Positions 7,673-18,678 of a DNA stretch of 33,350 nucleotides are shown one piece after another (the stretch's first letter is position 1; each line of letters opens with the position of its first letter). The position numbers and the translations under genes are program-made. The DNA comes from Erwinia sp. ErVv1 (GTDB taxonomy: Bacteria; Pseudomonadota; Gammaproteobacteria; Enterobacterales; Enterobacteriaceae), in NCBI RefSeq assembly GCF_900068895.1, contig NZ_CDPK01000021.1:475-33824 (forward strand), given 5' to 3'. Under the pieces are notes generated by a model. The model was not told where the DNA came from, searched no databases, and worked only from the letters and a program-made list of their open reading frames with translations.

Positions 7673-9022
7673 TCAGGTTTCCTGAAGACCGAGCTTCTTC
7701 TCCAGGTAGTGGATATTGGTTCCACCCTGCTGGAAGTTTTCGTCGCTCATAATCTTCATCTGTAGCTCAACGTTAACCTTGATGCCGTCGATGATAAGCT
7801 CAGCCAGCGCATTCTTCATGCGGGCAATAGCCACTTCACGGGTTTCACCGTAGGTGATGAGCTTGCCGATCATGGAGTCGTAATACGGCGGCACGGTGTA
7901 GCCAGCATAGATATGCGACTCCCAGCGAACGCCAAAACCACCTGGCGCATGGAAGCGGGTGATTTTGCCCGGGCTGGGCAGGAAGGTATTCGGATCTTCT
8001 GCGTTGATACGGCATTCAACCGCATGGCCGCGAATAATCACGTCTTCCTGTTTGATCGACAGTGGCTGACCGGCAGCAATGCGCAGCTGTTCTTTAATCA
8101 GATCCACACCGGTGATCATCTCCGTTACCGGATGTTCAACCTGAATACGGGTGTTCATCTCAATAAAGTAGAACTCACCATTTTCAAACAGGAACTCGAA
8201 GGTACCCGCACCGCGATAGCCGATGTCGATACAGGCTTTTGAACAGCGCTCACCGATAAAACGACGCATCTCTTCGGAGATGCCTGGCGCTGGCGCCTCT
8301 TCAACCACTTTCTGATGGCGACGCTGCATTGAGCAGTCGCGCTCCGCCAGATAGATGGCGTTGCCCTGACCGTCTGCCAGTACCTGAATCTCGATATGGC
8401 GCGGGTTTTCCAGGTACTTCTCCATATAGACCATATCGTTGTTGAAAGCCGCTTTCGCTTCCGCACGGGTCATATTAATGGACTGTTCCAGGTCTTTATC
8501 GTGACGAACGACGCGCATACCACGACCGCCGCCGCCGCCAGAGGCTTTGATGATCACCGGATAACCGATACGCTTCGCAAAGGCACGGTTTTTATCCATA
8601 TCATCATTCAGCGAACCGTCTGAACCGGGTACGCAGGGAACACCGGCTTTTTTCATCGCGTTGATGGCGGAGACTTTGTCACCCATCAGACGGATAGTTT
8701 CAGCTTTAGGACCGATAAAGATAAAGCCTGAACGTTCAACCTGTTCGGCAAAGTCCGCATTTTCGGACAGGAAGCCATAGCCGGGGTGAATCGCCACGGC
8801 GCCGGTGATCTCCGCTGCGGAGATCAGAGCAGGGATATTCAGATAGCTTTTAACGGACGGTGCCGGGCCAATACATACGGTTTCGTCCGCCAGCAGTACG
8901 TGTTTTAAATCGCGGTCAGCGCTTGAGTGCACGGCAACGGTTTTGATGCCCAGCTCTTTACAGGCGCGCAGGATGCGCAGCGCAATTTCACCGCGGTTAG
9001 CAATTACAATTTTTTCCAGCAT
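7673..9022 (-). CDS. accC: Acetyl-CoA carboxylase, biotin carboxylase subunit
   Basis: AccC uses ATP and bicarbonate to carboxylate the biotin on AccB, the first half-reaction of fatty acid synthesis. The 449 residues equal the E. coli length. The N-terminal domain begins [17 protein letters not shown]. The ATP-grasp domain has Lys116, Lys159 and the glycine loop [10 protein letters not shown] (161-170), with the catalytic segment [13 protein letters not shown]. The C-terminal domain ends [12 protein letters not shown]. It follows accB by 11 nt and shares its transcript. Confidence 0.98.
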   Translation of the reverse strand: MLEKIVIANRGEIALRILRACKELGIKTVAVHSSADRDLKHVLLADETVCIGPAPSVKSYLNIPALISAAEITGAVAIHPGYGFLSENADFAEQVERSGFIFIGPKAETIRLMGDKVSAINAMKKAGVPCVPGSDGSLNDDMDKNRAFAKRIGYPVIIKASGGGGGRGMRVVRHDKDLEQSINMTRAEAKAAFNNDMVYMEKYLENPRHIEIQVLADGQGNAIYLAERDCSMQRRHQKVVEEAPAPGISEEMRRFIGERCSKACIDIGYRGAGTFEFLFENGEFYFIEMNTRIQVEHPVTEMITGVDLIKEQLRIAAGQPLSIKQEDVIIRGHAVECRINAEDPNTFLPSPGKITRFHAPGGFGVRWESHIYAGYTVPPYYDSMIGKLITYGETREVAIARMKNALAELIIDGIKVNVELQMKIMSDENFQQGGTNIHYLEKKLGLQET

Positions 9023-9033
9023 GGTTCGCCTCG

Positions 9034-9504
9034 TTATTCGATGACTACCAGCGGCTCGTCAAATTCAACGGGTTGGCCGCTTTCAACCAGGATCGCTTTC
9101 ACTACGCCGGATTTATCGGCTTCGATCTGGTTCATCATTTTCATCGCTTCAACGATGCACAACGTGTCGCCAGCGTTAACTTTCTGACCCACTTCCACAA
9201 ATGCTTTGGCATCCGGGCTTGGTGTACGGTAGAAGGTACCGACCATTGGTGAACGTACGATATGGCCACTGATCTCAGCAGCAGCAGGCGCTTCCATCGC
9301 CGGAGAGGTTGCAGGTGCAACGGCTGTTGCCAGAGCGGGCTGCTGCATCATTGGCGCAGCATAAGCCTGCTGCATCATTGGGTAGCCCGTATTCACAGGC
9401 GCACGACTGATGCGAACGGACTCTTCACCTTCAGAAATTTCCAGTTCAGCAATGCCTGATTCTTCAACCAGTTCGATCAGTTTTTTAATCTTACGAATAT
9501 CCAT
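9034..9504 (-). CDS. accB: Biotin carboxyl carrier protein
   Basis: AccB carries the biotin shuttled between AccC and the carboxyltransferase. The 156 residues show the N-terminal helix [18 protein letters not shown], a flexible Ala/Pro/Met/Gln linker (about 40-75) and the C-terminal biotinyl domain. The biotin motif [12 protein letters not shown] places the modified lysine at 122. Start 9504 gives the family N-terminus. It is 21 nt downstream of aroQ with no terminator between, so aroQ-accB-accC is probably one transcript. In E. coli accB levels are autoregulated; this cannot be seen here. Confidence 0.98.
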   Translation of the reverse strand: MDIRKIKKLIELVEESGIAELEISEGEESVRISRAPVNTGYPMMQQAYAAPMMQQPALATAVAPATSPAMEAPAAAEISGHIVRSPMVGTFYRTPSPDAKAFVEVGQKVNAGDTLCIVEAMKMMNQIEADKSGVVKAILVESGQPVEFDEPLVVIE

Positions 9505-9525
9505 GAGTGTGGTTCCGTACTCTGT

Positions 9526-9978
9526 TTAATGAGATTGTGACAGGCGTTTGACCGCCGTCTGTAAAGCCCAGGTATAACCGTCGACACCAAGTCCACAAAT
9601 TACGCCGGCAGCAATATCAGAAAGATAAGAATGATGGCGAAACGGTTCGCGAGCATGCACGTTTGAGAGGTGCACTTCAATAAACGGGATACTGACTGCA
9701 AGCAGGGCATCACGAAGTGCAACGCTGGTGTGCGTGAAAGCGGCCGGATTAATGACGATATAATCAGTATTGCCTCTGGCCTCATGAATACGGTCAATCA
9801 GAGCGTATTCTGCATTCGACTGAAGATGGCTCAGCTTCACCTGAAGAGCGTCAGCCTGCGAAGTTAACCCGCTGACGATCTCTGCCAAAGTGGTTGTCCC
9901 GTACTTCTCAGGCTCACGCGAGCCAAGAAGATTGAGGTTGGGACCGTTTAAAAGCAGTATGTGAAACTTGTCGACCAT
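9526..9978 (-). CDS. aroQ: Type II 3-dehydroquinate dehydratase
   Basis: AroQ converts 3-dehydroquinate to 3-dehydroshikimate in the shikimate pathway. The 150-residue product has the flavodoxin-like type II fold. It carries NGPNLNLLG (11-19), the lid loop with Arg21 and catalytic Tyr26, NPAAFTHTS (Asn77), EVHLSN (Glu101, His103) and Arg114. The start at 9978 is chosen because it gives the family N-terminus and follows GCAGGAG; a start at 10068 would be read from the leader. E. coli K-12 uses the unrelated type I AroD instead. Here the gene leads the accBC operon. Confidence 0.96.
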   Translation of the reverse strand: MVDKFHILLLNGPNLNLLGSREPEKYGTTTLAEIVSGLTSQADALQVKLSHLQSNAEYALIDRIHEARGNTDYIVINPAAFTHTSVALRDALLAVSIPFIEVHLSNVHAREPFRHHSYLSDIAAGVICGLGVDGYTWALQTAVKRLSQSH

Positions 9979-10040
9979 CTTGCTGCTATCTCCTGCGATA
10001 AATAGGGCATCGGACAAAATACATCGGCAAAAGCCATTTG

Positions 10041-10056
10041 TCACCCATAAGGGTGA
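10041..10056 (-). promoter_or_regulatory. Hairpin in the aroQ leader
   Basis: TCACCC-ATAA-GGGTGA is a perfect 6 bp stem with a 4 nt loop, about 25 nt after the expected transcription start and about 60 nt before aroQ. It has no U tract immediately after, so it is a leader stem rather than a terminator. Confidence 0.4.
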
Positions 10057-10088
10057 AAATTGGCACACGCGCAGGTTTAAAGCCGGGC

Positions 10089-10094
10089 ATTATA
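10089..10094 (-). promoter_or_regulatory. Candidate aroQ-accBC promoter (-10 TATAAT)
   Basis: A perfect -10 hexamer lies on the minus strand, followed by a GC-rich discriminator GCCCGGC. Initiation is expected near 10082, giving a leader of about 104 nt before aroQ. I see no convincing -35 at 16-18 bp (best is around TAGCTG/GCTGCT). Confidence 0.55.
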
Positions 10095-10147
10095 ACGATT
10101 TCGGGGCAATTAGCAGCTAAATACTGGTCGTATCAGCGAAGATTATC

Positions 10148-10175
10148 AACTGCCCCTCTGAAATCAGGGGCAGTT
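10148..10175. terminator. Hairpin between msrQ and the aroQ promoter
   Basis: AACTGCCCCT and AGGGGCAGTT form a perfect 10 bp stem with an 8 nt loop, 41 nt beyond the msrQ stop. It probably ends the msrPQ transcript, but the minus-strand flank (GATAATCTTC) has no clean U run. The plus-strand flank (AATTTTACG) is slightly better. Confidence 0.65.
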
Positions 10176-10216
10176 AATTTTACGTTATGCGGGATCGGAC
10201 ACACTCCTGACGGGCG

Positions 10217-10819
10217 CTAGCGCAGCCACTGGCGGAACTTTTTATAGCGCAATGCCAGCAGGATCGCGGCAATCAGGGCATAAATCCACGGCTGCGGAGA
10301 GAAGGTTTTGACCGACCAGAGATAGTGCACGGGCGCGAGCACGGCCACCAGGTAAATGAGATTATGCAGGGTTTGCCAGCGCTTACCCAGTTTTCGCTGC
10401 GCTTTCTGCCACGAGGTTGCGGCCAGCGCGGTCAGAATAATCCAGCTGACAATCCCCAGCGTCAGGTAAGGGCGGGAAATCAGCTCTGAGCCTAACATGC
10501 CCAGATTGCTGATACCCAGCTCAAGCACCGAATAGCTCACCAGATGTAGCGTTGCCCATGCAAAACACCACAGGCCGAGCAGGCGACGTACGCGAATAAG
10601 CAGAGGCTGCCTGGCGTAGCGGGCCAGCGGCGTTACCAGCAGCGAGGCCAGCAGGAATTTTAGTGCCATCCTGCCGGTAAAGTGCTGAATGTCTTTGGCC
10701 GGATCGGCACTGAACCAGCCCTGGTCGATCGATAAAAACAACCACAGCAGCGGCAGCAATCCTGCCAGGTGTAGCAGCACTTTAAACGCGGTAACCTGCC
10801 TGAGCGTCAGCCGCTTCAC
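10217..10819 (-). CDS. msrQ: MsrPQ haem-binding membrane subunit
   Basis: MsrQ (YedZ) passes electrons from the respiratory chain to MsrP for repair of oxidised methionines in periplasmic proteins. The 200-residue product has six hydrophobic segments. The haem-ligand histidines at 92, 152 and 165 lie in [15 protein letters not shown] and APVHYLW, one residue off the E. coli numbering. The GTG start at 10819 overlaps the msrP stop by one base (TAGTG), so the two are translationally coupled. E. coli MsrQ is slightly longer (211). Confidence 0.95.
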   Translation of the reverse strand: MKRLTLRQVTAFKVLLHLAGLLPLLWLFLSIDQGWFSADPAKDIQHFTGRMALKFLLASLLVTPLARYARQPLLIRVRRLLGLWCFAWATLHLVSYSVLELGISNLGMLGSELISRPYLTLGIVSWIILTALAATSWQKAQRKLGKRWQTLHNLIYLVAVLAPVHYLWSVKTFSPQPWIYALIAAILLALRYKKFRQWLR

Positions 10820-11823
10820 TAAAAATTCTCCCGCAGATCCAGGCCATGGTAGAGCGAAGCCACCTGGCTGGCATAGCCGTTGAACAGCAGCGTCGGCTGG
10901 CGTTTTACGTCCAGAATCCCCCCCGACCCAATAAAACGCTCGGTGGCCTGCGACCAGCGCGGGTGATCGACATGTGGATTCACATTGCCATAGAAACCGT
11001 ATTCATTAGAGGCCAGCTGATTCCAGGTGGTGGGGGGCATATCTCTGACCAGGGTGATTTTAACGATCGATTTAATGCCCTTAAAACCATATTTCCAGGG
11101 CACCGTCAGGCGGATCGGCGCGCCGTTTTGTGGCGGGAGGGCCTTGCCATACACGCCGGTCGTCAACAGGGTAAGGGGATGCATTGCCTCATCAAGTCTG
11201 AGTCCCTCGACGTAGGGATAGTCAATGCCGCCGCCGATAAAGCGGTCCTTCTGGCCGGGCATTTCATCGGGGGCATAGAGGGTCTGGAAGGCGACATAGC
11301 GGGCATTACTGGTCGGTTCTGCCGCCCGCAGCAGCTTACCCAGCTCAAAACCGACCCATGGCACTACCATCGACCAGGCTTCCACGCAGCGCATGCGGTA
11401 AATGCGCTGCTCAAGGGGGAAGCGTTTAAAGATGTCATCCATGTTCAGCGTCAGGGGCTTTGCCACCTCGCCGCCAATTTCGATTTTCCAGTCGGTAGTT
11501 TTGAGCGTACCTGCATTGGCGGCAGGGTCGGCTTTGTCCAGACCAAACTCGTAGAAGTTATTGTAACCGGTCACCTTGTCTTCGGGCGTGAGGGGCAGCG
11601 CCGCCTGGTAACGCTCAGGTTTACTAAAGTCCAGCGCTTTGCCAGGGGGCGCTTTGGGGCGATCGTTGCCTTTGAACCACGAAAGAACGTCAGCCTGCGC
11701 CGCAGGGGGTATAGAGAGGGCTGCCGCGCTAATCCCCAGCGTTTTCAGCAGCTGGCGGCGTTGAGCGTTAAACACGCTTTCTGGCGTAACGTCATTTTCG
11801 GTAAGTTTATCAACGGGTTTCAT
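10819..11823 (-). CDS. msrP: Molybdopterin methionine sulfoxide reductase
   Basis: MsrP (YedY) is the periplasmic molybdoenzyme that reduces methionine sulfoxide in envelope proteins. The 334-residue precursor equals the E. coli length. Residues 1-44 are a Tat signal with the twin arginines in RRQLLKTLG (22-23) and cleavage after AQA. The molybdenum-ligand Cys146 lies in [15 protein letters not shown]. The start at 11823 keeps the Tat signal intact; a start at 12012 would run back over the end of acuI. In E. coli K-12 msrPQ lies elsewhere, under HprRS control. Here it sits between acuI and aroQ, and no regulator gene is adjacent. Confidence 0.97.
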   Translation of the reverse strand: MKPVDKLTENDVTPESVFNAQRRQLLKTLGISAAALSIPPAAQADVLSWFKGNDRPKAPPGKALDFSKPERYQAALPLTPEDKVTGYNNFYEFGLDKADPAANAGTLKTTDWKIEIGGEVAKPLTLNMDDIFKRFPLEQRIYRMRCVEAWSMVVPWVGFELGKLLRAAEPTSNARYVAFQTLYAPDEMPGQKDRFIGGGIDYPYVEGLRLDEAMHPLTLLTTGVYGKALPPQNGAPIRLTVPWKYGFKGIKSIVKITLVRDMPPTTWNQLASNEYGFYGNVNPHVDHPRWSQATERFIGSGGILDVKRQPTLLFNGYASQVASLYHGLDLRENF

Positions 11824-11938
11824 CGGGCGCGCTCCACTGGCGAATAGTTCTACAATACCTATCATGCGCAAAGATTTCGCAAACTGCGAGTCCGGCCGCA
11901 AAAATGTGTCATTGCGGGTCTGTCGCCTCCGTCCCAGC

Positions 11939-12916
11939 TTATCGAATTTTAACCAGCGTGCGCCCGGTAAGGCCGTTATTGAGCAGTTTCGCTGCGCTCT
12001 CTGCCGCTTCATGCAGGGTGATTTCGTGCGCCGCCTGCTGATAAAAGGATGCCGGAAGGGTTTTCACTACTCTCCGCCAGGCATCGGTGCGACGAGCGAA
12101 AGATGTATTAACGGAGTCGATCCCCTGAAGGCGAATATTTCGCAGGATAAAAGGCATCACCGTGGTGCTCAGCCCGATGCCGCCCGCCAGCCCACAGGCC
12201 GCCACCACGCCGCCATAATTTATCTGCGCCAGTATGCTGGCCAGCGTCCGGTCTCCCACCGTATCGACCGCCCCCGCCCAGCGCTGTTTTTCAAGCGGCC
12301 GCGTGTCCTTATCAACATCCGCGCGGGAGAGGATCTCTGCTGCACCCAACTGGCGGAGATAATCGTGCGTCGATGCCCGTCCACTGACTGCCGTGACCCG
12401 ATAGCCCAGCGCGCTAAGCAGTGCCACTGCCGTGCTTCCCACGCCGCCGCTGGCACCGGTCACCAGGATATCTCCCTGGTCAGGCAGCACGCCGCCCTCC
12501 TCAATGGCCATCACGCAAAGCATCGCGGTCAGGCCCGCCGTACCGACTATCATCGCCTTTCTGCCATCCAATCCTTCAGGCATCGGCACCAGCCAGTCGC
12601 CCTTCACCCGGGCCTGCTCTGCAAGCCCGCCCCAGTGATTCTCGCCGACTCCCCAGCCGGTCAGCAGAACCGCCTGGCCCGTCTGAAAGCGGGGATCTTC
12701 GCTGTGATGAACCTTACCGGCGAAATCTATGCCGGGCACCATCGGAAAATTACGAACAATTTTTCCCTTACCCGTTATCGCCAGTGCATCTTTATAATTG
12801 AGCGATGACCAGTCTATATCCACGGTGACCTCGCCTGCGGGAAGCGCGTCTGGCGAAAGGCTTCTCACGATAGCGGTGGTACGGCCTTCTGACTGTTCAA
12901 GAACCAGAGCCTGCAT
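11939..12916 (-). CDS. acuI: Acrylyl-CoA reductase, AcuI/YhdH type
   Basis: AcuI is an NADPH-dependent medium-chain dehydrogenase/reductase that reduces toxic acryloyl-CoA to propionyl-CoA. The 325 residues include the N-terminal [18 protein letters not shown] block, PGIDFAG (61-67), the [20 protein letters not shown] segment and the nucleotide-binding [13 protein letters not shown] (152-164). No structural zinc cysteines are present, which fits the quinone-reductase-like subgroup. Start 12916 follows AGGAGA at a good spacing. It is divergent from csrD across 222 bp, and 115 bp separates it from msrP. Confidence 0.95.
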   Translation of the reverse strand: MQALVLEQSEGRTTAIVRSLSPDALPAGEVTVDIDWSSLNYKDALAITGKGKIVRNFPMVPGIDFAGKVHHSEDPRFQTGQAVLLTGWGVGENHWGGLAEQARVKGDWLVPMPEGLDGRKAMIVGTAGLTAMLCVMAIEEGGVLPDQGDILVTGASGGVGSTAVALLSALGYRVTAVSGRASTHDYLRQLGAAEILSRADVDKDTRPLEKQRWAGAVDTVGDRTLASILAQINYGGVVAACGLAGGIGLSTTVMPFILRNIRLQGIDSVNTSFARRTDAWRRVVKTLPASFYQQAAHEITLHEAAESAAKLLNNGLTGRTLVKIR

Positions 12917-13138
12917 AGGAATCTCCTGAATTAACGTTAGGTAAAGATAAAAAAAGCACTCAGTCAGTCTACTCCTCGTAATACCCACTATTCTGATATC
13001 AGGCAAACAATTATCTGACGGAGCAGGTACTTCCATGAGAAAACCCGCAATCTGACGTATTGTTGGCCCCACAGCCATTCTTTACGCTGACACAACGGAC
13101 ATGGCATATCTTTAACTGCAGTAAACATGGGCACAGGG

Positions 13139-15088
13139 ATGCGATTAACTACCAAACTTTCTGCGATTTTCACCCTTCTGAGCATGCTGGCAATGCTTCT
13201 TATGCTGGTAGGGTGCGTACTGAGCTTTTTCTATCTTAGCAATCTTCGTGCAGAGCACCGGCTGCAGGAGCTGGCGGGTGAGGTGGACAGCGCGCTGCTC
13301 ACCCAATCCCCAGACCACATTGCTGTCTGGATGCAGCCAATGATGGGGCCCCTGCAAATCACCCGGATTGAGTTAACGGAGGCGGGCGGATCCCGTTTTA
13401 ATCTACAGCGTCATCAAAATGCAGTACTCCATGATGAGCCCAACAAAGTTCGTCATAGCGTTTTCCCGCTGCCTCTTCACCCCCACTGTTCGCTGAATCT
13501 TTGGTGGGTGGACTCGACAAAAACCTGGCTAAATTCATTTATTGGCAGTTTTATCCTGACGGTTATTGTCAGCATTGTCGTGGTCATGACGATAGCGCTG
13601 CTGCTTTTTCACCGCTGGCTTTACCGGCAGTTGAAAGGGATGGAGCGACTGGAGCTGCGCGCAGGTGACGTGCTGAAGGGCGAACGCAATCGGGTCAGTC
13701 GGGGCTCAGTGCATGAATGGCCCCTTAAGGCGAGTTCGGCTATCGATATGCTGCTGGCCGATCTTTATGATGCGGGAGAACAGCGTAACCGTATAGACAC
13801 GCTGATCCGCGCTTTTGCCGCCAAAGATGCGAAAACGGGGCTTAATAACCGGCTTTTTTTTGACAATCAGCTGGCGACCATGCTGGACGATTCTGAAACG
13901 GCAAGTGCGCACGGCATGGTAATGATGATCCGGCTGCCTGACTTTGACGCCCTGCGCGAAAGCTGGGGACACTCGCAGACTCAGGATTATCTTTATGCGA
14001 TGAGTAATTTATTGTCCACCTTCGTGCTTCGCTATCCGGGAGCCCTGCTGGCGCGCTATTTTCGCAGTGATTTTGCCGTGCTTCTGCCTCACCGCAGTCT
14101 GAAAGATGCGGACAGCATCGCATCCCAGCTGATCACCGCTGTCGACGCCCTTCCTCCCACCCCCATGCTGAACCGCGAAGATATGATCCATATTGGTATC
14201 AGCGGTTGGCACAGCGGACAAACGACCCAGCAAGTGATGGAAAGTGTCGAAATGGCAACACGCAACGCGGTGCTGCTGGGAGGGAACGGCTGGTCAGTGG
14301 GTGAGGTGCCTACGCATGAGCTCGCTCGCGGCAGCGTGAAGTGGCGGACGCTGCTGGAGAACACGCTTGCCCGGGGCGGGCCACGCCTGTATCAAAAGCC
14401 CGCCGTGCTGGGCGATGGCAATGTGCATCACAGGGAGCTGATGCCGAGAATCTTCGACGGTGACAAAGAGCTGCTCGCCGCAGAGTATTTGCCGCTGGTG
14501 CAGCAAATGGGGATGGCAGAGATTTACGACCGCCAGCTGGTCACCCGCATTCTCTCACTGCTGCCGCTCTGGCCGGATGAGACGCTGACGATACCCCTGA
14601 CGGTGGATGCATTATTACAACAATCTTTTCAGCACTGGCTGCGCGATATGCTGCTGCAATGCATCAAATCACAAAGAAATCAGATTTTATTTGAACTTGC
14701 AGAAGCAGATGTGTGTCAACACATCAACCGTCTGCGGCCTGCGCTTCGCTTACTTAAGGGTTTTGGCTGTCGACTTGCCATCAATCAGGCTGGTTTAACG
14801 GTGGTCAGCACGTTCTACATCCAGCAGTTTGATGTCGAGCTGGTAAAACTGCATCCGGGTCTGGTACGCAGTATCGATCGCCGCACAGAGAATCAGCTTT
14901 TGGTGCAAAGTCTGCTTGAGGGCTGTAAAGGGACGGCAACGCGTGTTTTCGCCGCGGGTGTCCGTACGCGGGAAGAGTGGCAAACCCTTACTGAACTGGG
15001 CGTTGAAGGCGGGCAGGGCGATCTGTTTGCGCCTTCTGAACCTCTTAGCAGCAATGTGAAAAAATATTCGAAAAGATATCGAGTTTAG
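13139..15088 (+). CDS. csrD: RNase E specificity factor CsrD
   Basis: CsrD targets the regulatory RNAs CsrB and CsrC for RNase E decay, so it tunes the CsrA carbon-storage system. The 649-residue product has membrane segments at about 9-33 and 134-157 and a cytoplasmic linker. Both output domains are degenerate: FRSDF (308-312) replaces GGDEF and ELM (433-435) replaces EAL, so neither should make nor cleave cyclic di-GMP. The C-terminus ENQLLVQSL to NVKKYSKRYRV is conserved. The start MRLTTK at 13139 fits E. coli; an ATG at 13127 would add four residues. E. coli has HRSDF at the first site. Confidence 0.95.
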   Translation: MRLTTKLSAIFTLLSMLAMLLMLVGCVLSFFYLSNLRAEHRLQELAGEVDSALLTQSPDHIAVWMQPMMGPLQITRIELTEAGGSRFNLQRHQNAVLHDEPNKVRHSVFPLPLHPHCSLNLWWVDSTKTWLNSFIGSFILTVIVSIVVVMTIALLLFHRWLYRQLKGMERLELRAGDVLKGERNRVSRGSVHEWPLKASSAIDMLLADLYDAGEQRNRIDTLIRAFAAKDAKTGLNNRLFFDNQLATMLDDSETASAHGMVMMIRLPDFDALRESWGHSQTQDYLYAMSNLLSTFVLRYPGALLARYFRSDFAVLLPHRSLKDADSIASQLITAVDALPPTPMLNREDMIHIGISGWHSGQTTQQVMESVEMATRNAVLLGGNGWSVGEVPTHELARGSVKWRTLLENTLARGGPRLYQKPAVLGDGNVHHRELMPRIFDGDKELLAAEYLPLVQQMGMAEIYDRQLVTRILSLLPLWPDETLTIPLTVDALLQQSFQHWLRDMLLQCIKSQRNQILFELAEADVCQHINRLRPALRLLKGFGCRLAINQAGLTVVSTFYIQQFDVELVKLHPGLVRSIDRRTENQLLVQSLLEGCKGTATRVFAAGVRTREEWQTLTELGVEGGQGDLFAPSEPLSSNVKKYSKRYRV

Positions 15089-16442
<1,354 letters not shown>

Positions 16443-16452
16443 TTTGCCCGAA

Positions 16453-16481
16453 GGGGTGTGGGATTTCCTACACTCCTTTTT
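16453..16481 (+). terminator. Intrinsic terminator/attenuator between mreB and mreC
   Basis: GGGGTGTGGG (16453-16462), loop ATTT, CCTACACTCC (16467-16476) gives a 10 bp stem with two G-U pairs, followed by five T. It would make most transcripts end after mreB, so MreB is made in excess over MreC and MreD. Such an arrangement is known for E. coli. Confidence 0.8.
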
Positions 16482-16508
16482 CATGATGTCGAGGAAAACG
16501 CCGAGTTT

Positions 16509-17591
16509 ATGAAGCCGATCTTCAGCAGGGGACCCTCCCTGCAGTTACGCTTATTTTTAGCGGTACTGGTAGCGATAGGTGTGATTATCGCTGACAGTCG
16601 CATGGGCGCTTTTACCCAGATACGCACCTATATGGATACTGCGGTCAGCCCATTCTATTTTCTGGCCAACGGGCCACGTCAAATTCTGGACAACGTTTCT
16701 GAAACGTTGGCCTCCCGCCAGCAGCTTGAGCTGGAAAACAAAGCTCTGCAACGCGAGTTGATGATCAAAAACAGCGAACTGCTGATGCTGGGACAGTACA
16801 AGCAGGAAAACGCGCGTCTGCGTGAACTGCTTGGCTCACCGCTGCGTCAGGACGAGCAGAAGATGGTCACCCAGGTGATTTCTACCGGCACCGATCCCTA
16901 TACCGACCAGGTGGTTATCGATAAAGGCAGCGTCAATGGCGTTTACGAAGGCCAGCCGGTTATTAGTGACAAAGGTGTGGTCGGCCAGGTGGTTGCCGTC
17001 GGCAAAATTACCAGCCGCGTGATGCTGATCTGCGACTCGTCGCACGCGCTGCCCATTCAGGTGCTGCGCAACGATATCCGCGTGATTGCCGCGGGCAACG
17101 GCTGCACTGAAGATTTGCAGCTGGAACATCTGCCGGGCAATACCGATATTCGCCCCGGTGACGTACTGGTCACCTCCGGTCTGGGTGGACGCTTCCCGGA
17201 AGGCTATCCGGTCGGTGTGGTATCCAGTGTTAAGCTGGATACGCAGCGCGCCTATACCGTTATTCAGGCCCGGCCTACCGCAGGGCTGCAACGCCTGCGC
17301 TACCTGCTTTTACTGTGGGGGGCCGATCGTAATGGCGTGATGCCGATGGCACCAGACGAAGTGCACCGGGTGGCTAACGAGCGTCTGATGCAGATGATGC
17401 CGCAGGTATTACCCGCCGCCAGCGAGATCCCCGGGCCTCCGGCTCCGGGTGCTTCTCATGACGGCAGCGAGACGCCTCCGGCCACTCAGTCCAGCGCTCC
17501 CGCCGCCACTCATGCCGCCAGTCAGTCCGGTACGCCTGCCGCCCGACCAGCCTTGGTATCGCCCTCGGCCCCGCGACGGAGTCAGCCTTGA
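16509..17591 (+). CDS. mreC: Rod-shape determining protein MreC
   Basis: MreC is a bitopic inner-membrane protein that links MreB to the PBP2-RodA synthase through its periplasmic beta domains. The 360-residue product has one membrane segment (about 13-29), a coiled coil (about 60-115, rich in Gln/Glu/Leu) and the beta-barrel core. It ends in a long Pro/Ala/Ser tail from about residue 300, which is poorly conserved in the family. The start at 16509 gives [16 protein letters not shown], as in E. coli; one at 16458 would start inside the terminator stem. Confidence 0.97.
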   Translation: MKPIFSRGPSLQLRLFLAVLVAIGVIIADSRMGAFTQIRTYMDTAVSPFYFLANGPRQILDNVSETLASRQQLELENKALQRELMIKNSELLMLGQYKQENARLRELLGSPLRQDEQKMVTQVISTGTDPYTDQVVIDKGSVNGVYEGQPVISDKGVVGQVVAVGKITSRVMLICDSSHALPIQVLRNDIRVIAAGNGCTEDLQLEHLPGNTDIRPGDVLVTSGLGGRFPEGYPVGVVSSVKLDTQRAYTVIQARPTAGLQRLRYLLLLWGADRNGVMPMAPDEVHRVANERLMQMMPQVLPAASEIPGPPAPGASHDGSETPPATQSSAPAATHAASQSGTPAARPALVSPSAPRRSQP

Positions 17592-18076
17592 GTAGCTATC
17601 GCGGCCATGGACGGTGGGTGATCTGGCTGTCGTTTCTGCTCGCGCTGGTTCTGCAAATTATGCCCTGGCCGGAACAGCTCTATATGTTCCGGCCATCCTG
17701 GCTGCTTCTGATTTTAATCTACTGGGTGCTGGCACTGCCGCACCGCGTGAATGTCGGTACGGGCTTTGTGATGGGATCTATAATGGATCTTATCTCTGGC
17801 TCGACGCTGGGCGTTCGCGCGCTGGCGTTGAGTATCATTGCGTACCTGGTGGCGTTCAAATTCCAGCTGTTCCGCAATCTTGCGCTTTGGCAGCAGGCAC
17901 TGATGGTGATGGTGCTGTCGCTGGCAATGGACGTCATTGTATTCTGGGCTGAATTTTTAGTGATAAACGTCTCGTTCCGACCAGAGATTTTCTGGAACAG
18001 CGTAATAGACGGTATCCTCTGGCCCTGGCTGTTTTTACTGATGAGAAAAATACGCCGCCAGTTCGCCGTACAATAA
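17588..18076 (+). CDS. mreD: Rod-shape determining protein MreD
   Basis: MreD is a polytopic inner-membrane partner of MreC in the elongasome. The 162-residue product equals the E. coli length and has about five hydrophobic segments, with blocks [20 protein letters not shown] and [15 protein letters not shown]. The rare TTG start overlaps the mreC TGA stop (TTGA), implying translational coupling; E. coli uses GTG here. Eight nt separate it from maf. Confidence 0.96.
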   Translation: MSSYRGHGRWVIWLSFLLALVLQIMPWPEQLYMFRPSWLLLILIYWVLALPHRVNVGTGFVMGSIMDLISGSTLGVRALALSIIAYLVAFKFQLFRNLALWQQALMVMVLSLAMDVIVFWAEFLVINVSFRPEIFWNSVIDGILWPWLFLLMRKIRRQFAVQ

Positions 18077-18084
18077 GGAAGATT

Positions 18085-18678
18085 ATGGTATCCCTTTATC
18101 TGGCCTCTGGTTCCCCGCGCCGTCGTGAGCTACTGACGCAGCTTGGCCTGCGGTTTGAGCGTCTCTCCACGCAGGTTGAAGAGCAAAAACATCCCGACGA
18201 AACCGCCGAAACCTACGCCCGCCGTCTTGCCTGTGAAAAAGCACGTGCAGGTGTCGCCGTCGCGAAAAGCGATTTGCCCGTGTTGGGTGCGGATACTATC
18301 GTCGTTCTGCAGGGTGAGGTATTGGAAAAACCGGCTGACGAGGCCGCTGCCACCGCGATGCTGACGAAGCTTTCAGGGCAAACCCACCGGGTGATCACCG
18401 CTATTGCCCTGGCCGATCGCCGCCAGCAGCTGGACTGCCTGGTGGAGACCGAGGTGACGTTTCGCATCCTTACCCCTGAAGATATCGCGGCTTACATTGC
18501 CAGCGGTGAACCGATGGATAAAGCGGGCGCCTACGGCATTCAGGGGCTGGGTGGAAATTTTGTGCGGAAAATCAACGGCAGCTATCATGCCGTCGTGGGA
18601 TTACCGCTGGTAGAAACTGCGGAGCTGTTCAGCAATTTCACCGCGATGCGTGAGGCAAAAGCAAATAATGACGGCTGA
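18085..18678 (+). CDS. maf: Maf-family dTTP/UTP pyrophosphatase
   Basis: This YhdE-type Maf protein hydrolyses dTTP, UTP and modified pyrimidine triphosphates to monophosphates, acting as a house-cleaning enzyme. The 197 residues begin with the Maf signature [11 protein letters not shown] (6-16). Arg12, Lys52 and Asp70 in LGADTIVV are catalytic by analogy to E. coli Yhd[21 protein letters not shown] is the conserved C-terminal block. AAGGAAG precedes the start. Its end overlaps rng by 11 nt. Confidence 0.95.
   Translation: MVSLYLASGSPRRRELLTQLGLRFERLSTQVEEQKHPDETAETYARRLACEKARAGVAVAKSDLPVLGADTIVVLQGEVLEKPADEAAATAMLTKLSGQTHRVITAIALADRRQQLDCLVETEVTFRILTPEDIAAYIASGEPMDKAGAYGIQGLGGNFVRKINGSYHAVVGLPLVETAELFSNFTAMREAKANNDG

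Noticed and set aside
10846-11847. Long plus-strand frame antisense to msrP
   Set aside because: It is a shadow of a GC-rich conserved gene. The minus-strand product has a complete Tat signal and molybdenum-binding site.
11864-12808. Long plus-strand frame antisense to acuI
   Set aside because: The minus strand encodes a full-length AcuI; the plus frame has no recognisable domain.
13009-13018. Palindrome-like sequences in the acuI-csrD gap, such as CTGATATCAG near 12995
   Set aside because: The palindrome is short and perfect but has no matching regulator consensus or placement that I can defend, so I did not list it as an operator.
12917-13078. N-terminal extension of acuI from an upstream start
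   Set aside because: The extra 54 residues do not match the family, and the start at 12916 has a good ribosome binding site.
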